Below, piece after piece: positions 30,940-38,890 of a stretch of 50,348 nucleotides of DNA. The DNA comes from DATHYU01 sp033722675 (lineage in GTDB: Bacteria; Actinomycetota; Acidimicrobiia; Spongiisociales; UBA11373). Position numbers and translations under genes: made by a program. Under the pieces are notes generated by a model. That model had not been told where the DNA came from, did not search any database, and saw only the letters and a list, made by a program, of their open reading frames with translations. Numbering within the stretch: position 1 is the stretch's first letter; every line of letters starts with the position of its first letter. The DNA is taken from the NCBI GenBank assembly GCA_033722675.1, contig JAWVYO010000004.1:1-50348 (forward strand), read 5' to 3'.

Positions 30940-32037
30940 GTGAGAGGGACCAAGCGTCTCAAGACGATCGTCGGTCTCGTGCTCGCCCTCGCGCTCGTCG
31001 CGACGGCGTGCGGGGACGACGACGGCGCGGGCGAGACGGTGCCGGTCAGCCTGCAGTTGCAGTGGGTGACCCAGGCGCAGTTCGCCGGCTATTTCGCAGC
31101 CCTGGACCAGGGTTTCTACGAGGACGTCGGCCTCGACGTCACGATCCTCGAGGGTGCGGTGGACATCGTGCCCCAGCAGGTGGTGGCGTCCGGACAGGCC
31201 GAGTTCGGCCTCGCATGGGTGCCGAAGGCGCTCGTGTCCAACGAGGAGGGCGCCGGGCTGGTGAACATCGGCCAGGTGTTCCAGCGGTCGGGGACCCTCG
31301 AGGTCTCATGGGCCGACACGGGCATCGACGACCCCACAGACTGGGCCGGCAAGCGGGTCGGCACATGGGGCTTCGGCAACGAGTTCGAGCTGACGGCGGC
31401 GATCGAGAAGTTCGACGTCCCCGACGTGGAGCTCGTGCAGCAGCCCTTCGACATGTCGCTCCTGCTGAACCGTGAGGTCGACGCCGCCCAGGCCATGACC
31501 TACAACGAGTACGCCCAGGTGCTCGAGGCGATCAACCCCGACACGGGCGAGTTGTATCAGCCCGACGACCTGAACGTCGTCGACTTCAACGAAGTCGGAA
31601 CGGCGATGCTCCAGGACGCCATCTGGGTCCAGGAGGAGTGGCTCGAGGACGAGGACAACCAGGACGTCGCCGAGCGGTTCCTGGAGGCCTCGTATCGGGG
31701 CTGGATCTTCTGCCGGGACAACTTCGACGCCTGCGTCGACATCGTCCTGGAGAACGGCCCCACGCTGGGCGAGAGCCATCAGCGGTGGCAGCTCAACGAG
31801 ATCAACAAGCTGATCTGGCCCTCCCCCGAGGGCATCGGCGTGATGAACGCCGACTTCTGGGCGCAGACGGTCGAGGTGGCGACCGGCCAGGACGTCATCG
31901 AGAGCGACCCGGGCACGGACGTGTTCACGAACGTGCACACCGAGGCGGCGCTGTCGGAACTCGCCGACGACGGCCTCGACGTGACCGGGACCGACTACAC
32001 GCCGATCGTGGTGGAGCTCAACGAGGGCGGCGAGTAG
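30940..32037 (+). CDS. NMT1/THI5-like ABC substrate-binding lipoprotein
   Basis: 365-aa exported binding protein. Signal peptide with lipobox VATAC (Cys23), then VSLQLQWVTQAQFAGYFAALDQGFYEDVGLDVTI, the signature of NMT1/THI5-like proteins that bind pyrimidine, thiamin precursors, riboflavin or sulfonates. DIVPQQVVASGQAEFGLAW and GKRVGTWGFGNEFEL follow. The same family includes HMP-pyrimidine binders (ThiY), so a pyrimidine ligand fits the cluster, but it is inferred. It has its own promoter. A bidirectional terminator lies after its stop. Confidence 0.92.
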   Translation: MRGTKRLKTIVGLVLALALVATACGDDDGAGETVPVSLQLQWVTQAQFAGYFAALDQGFYEDVGLDVTILEGAVDIVPQQVVASGQAEFGLAWVPKALVSNEEGAGLVNIGQVFQRSGTLEVSWADTGIDDPTDWAGKRVGTWGFGNEFELTAAIEKFDVPDVELVQQPFDMSLLLNREVDAAQAMTYNEYAQVLEAINPDTGELYQPDDLNVVDFNEVGTAMLQDAIWVQEEWLEDEDNQDVAERFLEASYRGWIFCRDNFDACVDIVLENGPTLGESHQRWQLNEINKLIWPSPEGIGVMNADFWAQTVEVATGQDVIESDPGTDVFTNVHTEAALSELADDGLDVTGTDYTPIVVELNEGGE

Positions 32038-32062
32038 CCCCCACCCGACGAAACGACCGACG

Positions 32063-32088
32063 GACGGGCGGCCTCCGGGCCGCCCGTC
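32063..32088. terminator. Bidirectional terminator, 11-bp perfect stem
   Basis: Arms GACGGGCGGCC/GGCCGCCCGTC with a 4-base loop between convergent genes ending at 32037 (+) and 32095 (-). Confidence 0.75.
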
Positions 32089-32094
32089 CTCGCG

Positions 32095-33099
32095 TCACGA
32101 CCCGAGCACGACTCGGGTGCCGACGACCGGATGGACGTAGGCCTCCGGCATCCGGGTCGCCAGGGCGTGGCGGGCGCGCCACCCGGTGCAGTGCCCGGGC
32201 ACGACCAGGTCCGGCTCCGCAGCGGCGAGATGGTCCACGGTCTGGTCGATGATCGGCTCGAACAGGGGCCCGGACAGGTGGAAGCCGCCCACGACGGCGT
32301 GCACGTCGTCGATCCCCGTCAGGTGACGAGCGTGTCGCACGATGTTGACGATGCCGGCGTGCCCGCATCCGGTGAGGACGACGAGCCCCCGGTCGCGCAG
32401 ATGGACCACGATGGCCTGGTCGTCCCTGATGAGCGGATCGGGGAGCCACTCGCCGTCGCGGCGCGCCTCGTGCACGGGGAAGCCCTGCTCGAAGGGGGTC
32501 GAACGATGGATCTCCCCCGTGACCAGCAGATCGCCGTCGAGCACGAAGCTGGGTTGCTCCTCCTCCACGATCGTGAACCCACCGTCCTCCAGGGCCCGAC
32601 GGCTGGGGACCGGGAGCTCGACGGGGGTGCGGCCGGGGAGGTTGATCCGGCGGTGGAGCCAGAAGTCGGGATGGAGCACCAGCGGGGCGTCGACGCGGCC
32701 GACGCGGTCGAGGAGCCCGGCGAGGCCTCCGACATGGTCCAGATGACCGTGACTCATCACCACCGCCTCGAGGTCGGCGGGGTCGATGTCGAGGCGGCGC
32801 ATGTTCTCGACCATCCCGTCGGGGCTGATCCCGGCGTCGAAGAGCACCCGGTGGTCGGTGTCGCCGCGATGCACGGTCACCATCGCCGAATACCCGTGTT
32901 CGGCGCGGACCACGTCGGGTCCGGGGCCTTCGAAGACGCGAACGTCCACCTGTGGGCCGCCGGCGAGCGACGCCCGGACGATCGGCCCCCCGCCTTGCAG
33001 CAGGAGGTCGGTGATGTTGTCGACGAGGATCGTGATGGTCAGCCGGTCGACGGGCCGGAGATCGACCGTCCCCGGCGTTTCGGGATCGAACAGGGCCAT
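32095..33099 (-). CDS. Metallo-beta-lactamase fold hydrolase
   Basis: 334-aa protein with intact zinc motif SHGHLDHVGG (His117, His119, Asp121, His122), TGCGHAGIVNIVRHA, GGFHLSG and PGHCTG. The pattern matches the subgroup annotated as dihydropterin-ribofuranosyl-aminobenzene phosphate synthase-like. The true substrate is unknown. The ATG at 33099 follows TAGGTT (33126-33131, minus) by 26 bases. It converges on the importer lipoprotein gene with a shared terminator. Confidence 0.87.
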   Translation of the reverse strand: MALFDPETPGTVDLRPVDRLTITILVDNITDLLLQGGGPIVRASLAGGPQVDVRVFEGPGPDVVRAEHGYSAMVTVHRGDTDHRVLFDAGISPDGMVENMRRLDIDPADLEAVVMSHGHLDHVGGLAGLLDRVGRVDAPLVLHPDFWLHRRINLPGRTPVELPVPSRRALEDGGFTIVEEEQPSFVLDGDLLVTGEIHRSTPFEQGFPVHEARRDGEWLPDPLIRDDQAIVVHLRDRGLVVLTGCGHAGIVNIVRHARHLTGIDDVHAVVGGFHLSGPLFEPIIDQTVDHLAAAEPDLVVPGHCTGWRARHALATRMPEAYVHPVVGTRVVLGS

Positions 33100-33136
33100 C
33101 GGCTCGCTTCCGCTCGCTCCCCTTGAACCTAGGAGG

Positions 33137-33739
33137 TCACAGCGACGGCGGGGCGAAGCGGTCGGGATGCCGGGCCGTGACGCCGTCGTAGAAGTCGCGG
33201 ATGTGGGCCAGGTCGGCTTCGAGGTCCCCCGAGGGGACGAACGTGCCGCCGATGCCCACCACCTTGCGCCCGTAGTCGGCGAAGGCGAGCGCGATCGGGA
33301 CGCCGGCGCCCTCGGCGATGCGGTAGAAGCCGGTCTTCCACCGGTCCGCCCGGTACCGGGTTCCCTCCGGCGCAACGGCCAGCTGCAGGTGGTCGGCGCC
33401 CTCGAACGCGTCGATGGCGGCGTCCACGAGACCCGTGCGACGCGTCCGGTCCACCGGGATCCCCCCCAGCCAGCGCACGAGCGTGCGGACGGGGAACCGG
33501 AACAGGTTGTGCGTGGCCATCCAGTGCGGGTCGATCTGGATCGCCGCGGCGGCCGGGAGCAGGACGGCCGCGTCCCAGTAGGAGGTGTGGGGGGCGATCA
33601 CGAACACGGCGCGCTCGGGCGGAGGTTCGGGAACCTCGATGCGCCAGCCGAACACCCGCAGCAGCAGGCCGAGGACCCAACCGACCACCCGCCCGACGAC
33701 GGGCGTGTTGTAGATGGTGAACCGCGCCGGGCGGGCCAC
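33137..33739 (-). CDS. PlsC-family 1-acyl-glycerol-phosphate acyltransferase-like protein
   Basis: 200-aa acyltransferase. The catalytic HX4D motif is PHTSYWDA and the phosphate-binding motif APEGTRYR. GFYRIAEGAGVPIALAFADY is the typical third block. A weak hydrophobic N-terminus (about 14-30) may dip into the membrane. It likely acylates lysophosphatidic acid or a related alcohol. The GTG comes directly after the stop of permease 2 (TAGGTG), so it is co-transcribed with that gene, an odd partner. Confidence 0.9.
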   Translation of the reverse strand: MARPARFTIYNTPVVGRVVGWVLGLLLRVFGWRIEVPEPPPERAVFVIAPHTSYWDAAVLLPAAAAIQIDPHWMATHNLFRFPVRTLVRWLGGIPVDRTRRTGLVDAAIDAFEGADHLQLAVAPEGTRYRADRWKTGFYRIAEGAGVPIALAFADYGRKVVGIGGTFVPSGDLEADLAHIRDFYDGVTARHPDRFAPPSL

Positions 33740-34687
33740 CTAGAGCCTCTCGAGTTCCTCGACGGCGCCCTCGGTCAACTCGCCGATGTCGGCGGGGCGC
33801 TGCTGGTGGCTCCGCCGTTCGACGAGGGTCTCGGCGAGGGCGACGATCGCGTAGAACCCGATGCCGACGAGGGCGGACACGAGGATCGCCGCGTACATGC
33901 GCTCGGGCCCCGTGATGAAGTACTGATTGAACGTGAGGAGCGCCCGCCCGAGGCCGTCGGGGACGCCCGCGGGGAGCTCGCCGACGATCGCGCCGATGAC
34001 GCTGGTGGTCGCGGCGATCTTGAGCGCCGTGAACAGATACGGCAGGGAGGCGGGGAGCCGCACCTTCCAGAGGATCTGGCGCTTCGACGCGGCGTACGAG
34101 CGCATGAGTTCGATGGCCCGGGGGTCGGGGGACCGCAGCCCTCGAAGCGAGTTGATCGTCACCGGGAAGAACGCGAGGTACGCCGAGATGATGGCCACGG
34201 AGAACAGGGGCGGCCACCCGATCCGACCGCCCCAGATCACGATCATCGGGGCGATGGCGATGAGCGGGATGGTCTGCGAGGCCACGACGAAGGGCATGAG
34301 GCCCCGTTCGAGGAGCCGAGACCGGCTGAACACGGCTCCCAGGGTGAAGCCGGCAGCGCTGCCGATGAGGAACCCGAGACCCGCCCGGTAGGCGGTGGTG
34401 GCCGCGTTGCGGAGCAGGATGAGGATCAGCGGGTCGGCGCCCCGCGCCCGCGAGACCGGGCTGAAGAGGGAGTCCACGATGTCCCAGACGTGGGGCATCG
34501 ACGTGTTGTCGGGCCGGGGAACCCAGAAGAAGGGACGGTCGGCGCCGAACGTCGCCTTCCCGAACACCTTGTAGCCCTCCCACAGGAGGATGAAGAAGAG
34601 CAGCACCGCGAGGAACGCGAGCGGCGTGCGGAGCCGCTCCGTCCACGACGTGCCGGTCCCGATGGGGCGTTCGACGGTCGCCTGCAC
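33740..34687 (-). CDS. ABC importer permease 2
   Basis: About 315-aa BPD_transp_1 permease from GTG 34687. About six membrane segments; the EAA loop is ELMRSYAASKRQILWKVRLPASLPYLFTALKIAAT, closely resembling that of permease 1 at 29704. An extra loop (about 45-75, PFFWVPRPDNTSMPHVWDIVDSLF) is longer than usual. I prefer GTG 34687 because TACGAT ends 7 bases upstream; an ATG at 34696 overlaps that hexamer. It probably completes a heterodimeric importer with the genes at 28928-32037, though it lies 1.7 kb away on the other strand. Confidence 0.85.
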   Translation of the reverse strand: MQATVERPIGTGTSWTERLRTPLAFLAVLLFFILLWEGYKVFGKATFGADRPFFWVPRPDNTSMPHVWDIVDSLFSPVSRARGADPLILILLRNAATTAYRAGLGFLIGSAAGFTLGAVFSRSRLLERGLMPFVVASQTIPLIAIAPMIVIWGGRIGWPPLFSVAIISAYLAFFPVTINSLRGLRSPDPRAIELMRSYAASKRQILWKVRLPASLPYLFTALKIAATTSVIGAIVGELPAGVPDGLGRALLTFNQYFITGPERMYAAILVSALVGIGFYAIVALAETLVERRSHQQRPADIGELTEGAVEELERL

Positions 34688-34694
34688 GGGCGCC

Positions 34695-34700
34695 ATCGTA
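34695..34700 (-). promoter_or_regulatory. -10 element TACGAT, leaderless permease 2 promoter
   Basis: TACGAT on the minus strand ends 7 bases before GTG 34687. It faces a divergent TAGGCT -10 at 34714-34719. Confidence 0.45.
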
Positions 34701-34713
34701 CGCGACCGCTCGA

Positions 34714-34719
34714 TAGGCT
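34714..34719 (+). promoter_or_regulatory. -10 element TAGGCT
   Basis: Lies 28 bases upstream of the ATG at 34748, with GAGGAGGCG between. Confidence 0.4.
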
Positions 34720-34747
34720 CGCCGAACGCCCGACGAGGAGGCGACCG

Positions 34748-35182
34748 ATGGGATACGACGACAAGATCCGCGCCCACTGCGCCGACGACCTGGGGCCCGG
34801 CGAGACCGTCCAGGGCGTCGCCCGGGTGCTCGTCAAGGGCGGCACGAAGAAGCTGGCGGTCATGCCGCTGGGACCCGTGGCCGCCGCGTTGGCTGGAGAC
34901 GCCGACGAGGAGGGTCTGGATCAGGGACGGGCCGTGAACCTGGAGCTCGCCACGACGATGGCGGTGGTGCTCACCGACAAGCGCCTGATCTTCTACCGCC
35001 GCTCCGCCCTGAATCGCCTGAAGGAACAGCTCGGATGGGTGCCCCGCGACCGCATCGCCTCGATCGAGGTGGTCTCGGAGGGTTTCGGCAAGCCCACCAC
35101 CATCACCTTCCGGGACGGCTCCGTCCTGGAGCTCGAAGGGGTGAAGGTGGACGACGTCGAGGCCCTCGCCTTCGGTGACTAG
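34748..35182 (+). CDS. PH-like domain protein
   Basis: 144-aa soluble protein. The second half (about 60-140: AVVLTDKRLIFYRRS, DRIASIEVVSEGFGKPTTITFRDGSVLELEG) has the strand pattern of bacterial pleckstrin-homology-like domains. The N-terminal part includes a short hydrophobic stretch (KLAVMPLGPVAAALAG). No function can be assigned. GAGGAGGCGACC precedes the ATG. It diverges from permease 2 and is followed by a long non-coding stretch. Confidence 0.78.
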   Translation: MGYDDKIRAHCADDLGPGETVQGVARVLVKGGTKKLAVMPLGPVAAALAGDADEEGLDQGRAVNLELATTMAVVLTDKRLIFYRRSALNRLKEQLGWVPRDRIASIEVVSEGFGKPTTITFRDGSVLELEGVKVDDVEALAFGD

Positions 35183-35539
35183 CCCGGGCTGGTCCGAAGT
35201 GACTAATCACGAATAGTCACCGCCTTGAACACTCAAGGTGGCGCTGTTCCGCCCGATAGGAAGAGGGAGTACGGACCGCTCAGTCCCACTCCACCGGACA
35301 GGAGGCTCCCCCCTTCCTCCGACTCCTCCCGAGCGGCCCGCACCACAGCAGCCCCCCGGACCGCACCCCGGGGGGCTGCGCTTTGGTGGGGTCCCTCCCC
35401 CGATGGGTCGACCCCGGGGGGAAGAACGTCAACCGCGACGGCAGCACCCCACAGCGCAACCACTCGCGTCAGACCGGAGTGACTCGGCCTGCGTGGTCCG
35501 GAACGCCCCGAGCGGAGCGGGGGACATCGCGGAGCGGGG
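35183..35539. other. 357-bp convergent intergenic region rich in hairpins; candidate non-coding RNA
   Basis: No convincing gene. Inverted repeats: GTGACTA/TAGTCAC (35199-35220), CTTGA/TCAAG (35224-35238), GGAGT-ac-GGAC / GTCC-c-ACTCC (35266-35292), and a 12-bp stem GCAGCCCCCCGG/CCGGGGGGCTGC (35348-35379). A direct repeat GCGGAGCGGGG occurs near 35513 and 35530. Other convergent junctions here are under 70 bp. It does not show the RNase P, tmRNA or SRP RNA hallmarks I know. Confidence 0.4.
35348..35379. terminator. 12-bp GC-rich stem-loop
   Basis: Perfect arms GCAGCCCCCCGG and CCGGGGGGCTGC with an 8-base loop, followed on the plus strand by GCTTTGG. Probable terminator for the 34748 transcript or for an RNA in this gap. 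Confidence 0.55.
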
Positions 35540-36646
35540 TCAGAGGTTCCCGCGCTCGGCCTGGTCGCGTTCGATGGCCTCGAAGAGGGCCTTGAAGTTG
35601 CCCTCGCCGAACCCGATGGCGCCCCGGCGCTCGATGAACTCGTAGAAGACGGTGGGGCGGTCCTGCATCATCCGCGTGAAGATCTGGAGCAGGTGGCCGT
35701 GGTCGTCCTGGTCCGCCAGGATCGCCAGTTCCTTGATCGTCTCGACGTCCACGTCGAGATCCGGCACCCGCTCGAGCACGTCGTCGTAGTAGGTCTCGGG
35801 CACGCTCATGAGCCCCATGCCCCGGCGGCGGGCCTCGGCGACGGTGCTGACGAGGTCACTCGTCTGGATGGCGATGTGCTGGACGCCGGAGCCCCGGTAG
35901 AACTCGAGGTACTCCTCGATCTGGCTCTTGCGCTTCCCGGTCGCCGGCTCGTTGATGGGCAGGCGGATGACACCGCTGCCGTCCCAGACCACCTTCGACA
36001 TGAGCGCCGAGTACTCGGTGGAGATGTCCTGGTCGTCGAAGTGCCGCAGCAGCACGAAGCCGAACACCCGCTCGTAGAACTCCACCCACTCGTCCATGGC
36101 ACCGAGTTCGACGTTGGCGACGACGTGGTCGATCCGCTCCAGTCCGATGGGCTCCGCAAAGGAGTCGTTGCGGACCCGGTAGCCGGGCGGCGGCCAGATC
36201 TCGTCGGGGTCCTCCACGAGGGAGTGGATCGTGTCGCCGTAGGCCTTGATGCCCGCGGTCGTCCAGGTGCCGCGCTCGTCCTCGAGGACCTCGGGCTTGT
36301 AGACGGCCTCGGCGCCCCGCTCGAGGGCCATCTCGAAGGCGGCCTCGGCGTCGGGCACCGAGATCGCCACGTCTCGCACCCCGGGACCGTGGAGCTTCAG
36401 GTGATCGGCGATCGGATGCTCGGGGCCCATGGCGCCGGTGAGCACCATCCGGACGTCCCCCTGTTCGAGGGCGTAGGACGCGGTCTCCCGATGACCGGTC
36501 TCGGGACCCCGGTAGCCGACGATCTTGTAGCCGTGGATCGAGCGGTAGTAGTGGGCGCTCTGGTAGGCGTTGCCCACCCAGAACTCGACGTGGTGGAACC
36601 CGTTGATCGGGAAGTCGTTGCGGTGCCGTTCGACGGCGTCGGACAT
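35540..36646 (-). CDS. hppD: 4-hydroxyphenylpyruvate dioxygenase
   Basis: 368-aa two-domain vicinal-oxygen-chelate enzyme that makes homogentisate from 4-hydroxyphenylpyruvate. The N-terminal domain starts at GFHHVEFWVGNAYQSAHYY. The catalytic C-terminal domain has IDHVVANVELGAMDEWVEFYERVFGF (iron His), GVQHIAIQT (second His) and FYEFIERRGAIGFGEGNFKALFEAIE (Glu and the family-specific end). GAGGAGG precedes the ATG at 36646, and TACCGT (36697-36702) is the likely -10. It diverges from homogentisate dioxygenase, the next enzyme. Confidence 0.95.
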   Translation of the reverse strand: MSDAVERHRNDFPINGFHHVEFWVGNAYQSAHYYRSIHGYKIVGYRGPETGHRETASYALEQGDVRMVLTGAMGPEHPIADHLKLHGPGVRDVAISVPDAEAAFEMALERGAEAVYKPEVLEDERGTWTTAGIKAYGDTIHSLVEDPDEIWPPPGYRVRNDSFAEPIGLERIDHVVANVELGAMDEWVEFYERVFGFVLLRHFDDQDISTEYSALMSKVVWDGSGVIRLPINEPATGKRKSQIEEYLEFYRGSGVQHIAIQTSDLVSTVAEARRRGMGLMSVPETYYDDVLERVPDLDVDVETIKELAILADQDDHGHLLQIFTRMMQDRPTVFYEFIERRGAIGFGEGNFKALFEAIERDQAERGNL

Positions 36647-36696
36647 GACGGTGCCTCCTCTGCGACGGCGAAGCGGCGGTGGCCGTCGTGGCCCCA

Positions 36697-36702
36697 ACGG
36701 TA
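36697..36702 (-). promoter_or_regulatory. -10 element TACCGT of hppD
   Basis: TACCGT on the minus strand, 50 bases upstream of the ATG, in the 126-bp region shared with hmgA. Confidence 0.35.
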
Positions 36703-36737
36703 GCGGTGGGTCCCCGCGGACGCGGCGGGAGGGGACG

Positions 36738-36743
36738 TATCCT
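36738..36743 (+). promoter_or_regulatory. -10 element TATCCT of hmgA
   Basis: TATCCT, 29 bases upstream of the ATG, with GAGGAGGG between. Confidence 0.4.
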
Positions 36744-36772
36744 CGGAGGCACGGCACACCACGAGGAGGGCC

Positions 36773-38068
36773 ATGACGGAGCCCGAGTACCAGCCCGGTT
36801 TCGGCAACGAGTTCGAGTCCGAGGCGGAGCCCGGGGCGCTCCCCGTGGGCCAGAACAACCCCCAGAAGCCGCCCCTCGGCCTCTACACCGAACAGCTCTC
36901 GGGGACCGCCTTCACGCTCCCGAACCACCGGAACCGCCGCACCTGGCTCTACCGGATCCGCCCCTCGGTCCGCCACGCCTGGCGGTTCTCCGAGACCGAC
37001 TTCTCCCACCACATCCGCACCGCGCCGGCCCGCGACGTCGACCCCCCGATCGGTCAGCTGCGGTGGAACCCGCCGCCCTTCCCCGACGAGGCGACCACGT
37101 TCTTCACCGGCCTCCGGACCGTCGCCACGAACGGCGACGCCCACCTCCAGACCGGCATGGCCGCCCACGTGTACATGGCCACCGAGTCGATGACCGACAC
37201 CTATTTCTTCGACGCCGACGGCGAGTTGCTGGTGGTACCCCAGGAGGGCCGCCTCCGCTTCGTCACCGAGCTCGGCGTGCTCGTGGTGTCGCCGGGGGAG
37301 GCCGCTCTCATGCCCCGGGGGATGATGTTCCGGGTCGAACTGCTCGACGGGCCGGCGCGGGGCTACGTGTGCGAGAACTACGGCGCCTACTTCGAGATCC
37401 CCGAACGGGGACCGATCGGCGCCAACGGCATGGCGAATCCCCGCGACTTCCTGCACCCGGTCGCCGCCTACGAGGACACCGAGGCCACCGGCACGCTGTA
37501 CGTGAAGTTCGACGGCCGGATCCTCGCCGTCGAAACCGACTACTCACCCCTCGACGTGGTCGCCTGGCACGGGAACCACGTGCCGTGGAAGTACGACCTG
37601 AGCCGCTACAACGTCATGGGCTCGATCTCCTTCGACCATCCCGACCCCTCGATCTTCACGGTGCTGACGTCGGAGTCCGACCGGCCCGGGATGGCGAACG
37701 TCGACTTCGTGCTCTTCACCGACCGGTGGCTGGTGGGTGAGCACACGTTCCGCCCGCCCTACTACCACCGCAACATCATGAGCGAGTTCATGGGGATCCT
37801 CCACGGTGTGTACGACGCCAAGGAGGAGGGATTCGAACCGGGCGGCATGAGCCTCCACAACATGTACTTCCCCCACGGGCCCGACCACGACGCCTGGATC
37901 AAGGCGACCACCTCCGATCTCGAACCGGAGAAGCTGTCGGACACGATGTCGTTCATGTTCGAGACGCGCTACCCGCTCATCCCCACCGAGTACGCCTCGT
38001 CGATCCCCACCCTCCAGGACGACTACCCGAGCGTCTGGCACTCCCTCGAACGCCACTTCGAGGGCTGA
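36773..38068 (+). CDS. hmgA: Homogentisate 1,2-dioxygenase
   Basis: 431-aa cupin-type ring-cleavage dioxygenase (homogentisate to maleylacetoacetate). YQPGFGNEFESEAEPGALP and QNNPQKPPLGLYTEQLSGTAFT are the family N-terminal hallmarks. Iron ligands lie in PPYYHRNIMSEFMGI (His, Glu) and GMSLHNMYFPHGPDHD (His). Length equals the usual 430-445 aa. Divergent from hppD, so both are probably induced together by tyrosine or homogentisate. Confidence 0.96.
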   Translation: MTEPEYQPGFGNEFESEAEPGALPVGQNNPQKPPLGLYTEQLSGTAFTLPNHRNRRTWLYRIRPSVRHAWRFSETDFSHHIRTAPARDVDPPIGQLRWNPPPFPDEATTFFTGLRTVATNGDAHLQTGMAAHVYMATESMTDTYFFDADGELLVVPQEGRLRFVTELGVLVVSPGEAALMPRGMMFRVELLDGPARGYVCENYGAYFEIPERGPIGANGMANPRDFLHPVAAYEDTEATGTLYVKFDGRILAVETDYSPLDVVAWHGNHVPWKYDLSRYNVMGSISFDHPDPSIFTVLTSESDRPGMANVDFVLFTDRWLVGEHTFRPPYYHRNIMSEFMGILHGVYDAKEEGFEPGGMSLHNMYFPHGPDHDAWIKATTSDLEPEKLSDTMSFMFETRYPLIPTEYASSIPTLQDDYPSVWHSLERHFEG

Positions 38069-38070
38069 GA

Positions 38071-38832
38071 TCAGGCCGCGCCATCGACGGGCGTAGCGCC
38101 GCCGTCGTCCGCTGGGCCACGTCGGAGCATCGCCTCGGCGACGTACACGAGGGCGGCGAGCACTGCGAGCCAGAAGCCCCGATGCCGCCACAGCGAGGTG
38201 AGGCCCACCTCGCTGAGGTCCCCCCAATCCGAGAGGTAGGTCAACGCCAGCACCACGAGCACGCCGAAACCGACGGAAGCCCGGACGATCCGGCTGGCCC
38301 CGAGCCCTATGAGCGAGGCGAACGAGACCGCCACGACGATCAGGAACGTGGCGATCTCCATGTCGATGATCTCGGAGAGAAACTCGGGAAGGAACTCGGC
38401 GCGTCCCCGAGGGACGAGCGCCTCGTCGGTCGGTAGCCACGGCAACGCGGTCGCGCCGAGCACCATGACGACAGCGAGAACGGACAAGGGCACCATGGCG
38501 AGTCGTCGGCCGATACCGCCATTGGGCGCCGGAGACGCATCAGCGTCATCCTCGGACTCGTGATCGCCTTCCCCCGCGGTCGAGCGGGACACATCGCGAC
38601 GCTCGGGGACCGGGGGCGATGTTGCGACCTGCTCCAATCGGCGCCCGTCGACCCAGCCGACCGAACCGTCGGGACCGCTGACGAGCGCCCAGCCGCCGTC
38701 TCTACGGAGGACCTCGACCTCCGCGCCGCCGGGCAGCGATGCGATCGCGTCGAAGGTCGCATCGGGCTTCGTCCGCATCCGCAGGCCGCCGTCGGGAACC
38801 CTCGCCGTGCCTTCGGAATGGGTTCCGCTCAT
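38071..38832 (-). CDS. Membrane protein with predicted cytosolic SH3-like domain
   Basis: 253-aa protein. Residues about 9-68 (GGLRMRTKPDATFDAIASLPGG, VEVLRRDGGWALVSGPDGSVGWVDGRRLEQV) match the bacterial SH3 fold. An acidic linker (80-105) leads to four membrane segments at about 111-133, 157-178, 183-201 and 218-235. Basic residues (GRR before TM1, SRIVR, MLRRG at the end) place both ends in the cytosol, so the SH3-like domain would face inward, unlike the usual wall-binding location. The ATG at 38832 follows GGAGGGGAGAC. Third gene of the locus with the 1126-aa protein; its SH3 domain is a candidate reader of the Pro-rich motif shared by the other two. Confidence 0.82.
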   Translation of the reverse strand: MSGTHSEGTARVPDGGLRMRTKPDATFDAIASLPGGAEVEVLRRDGGWALVSGPDGSVGWVDGRRLEQVATSPPVPERRDVSRSTAGEGDHESEDDADASPAPNGGIGRRLAMVPLSVLAVVMVLGATALPWLPTDEALVPRGRAEFLPEFLSEIIDMEIATFLIVVAVSFASLIGLGASRIVRASVGFGVLVVLALTYLSDWGDLSEVGLTSLWRHRGFWLAVLAALVYVAEAMLRRGPADDGGATPVDGAA

Positions 38833-38890
38833 GTGTCTCCCCTCCATTGCGTTCCGCCAAACCGTTCGCGGCGCGGTCGACGGCGGCCCA

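Noticed and set aside
34696..34777. Longer starts for permease 2
   Set aside because: The ATG at 34696 overlaps the TACGAT -10, and the upstream start runs into the divergent promoter; GTG 34687 fits the leaderless spacing.
35225..35482. Small plus-strand frame of 85 codons from a TTG
   Set aside because: Arg/Pro/Ser-rich, no ribosome-binding site, overlaps several hairpins; treated as non-coding.
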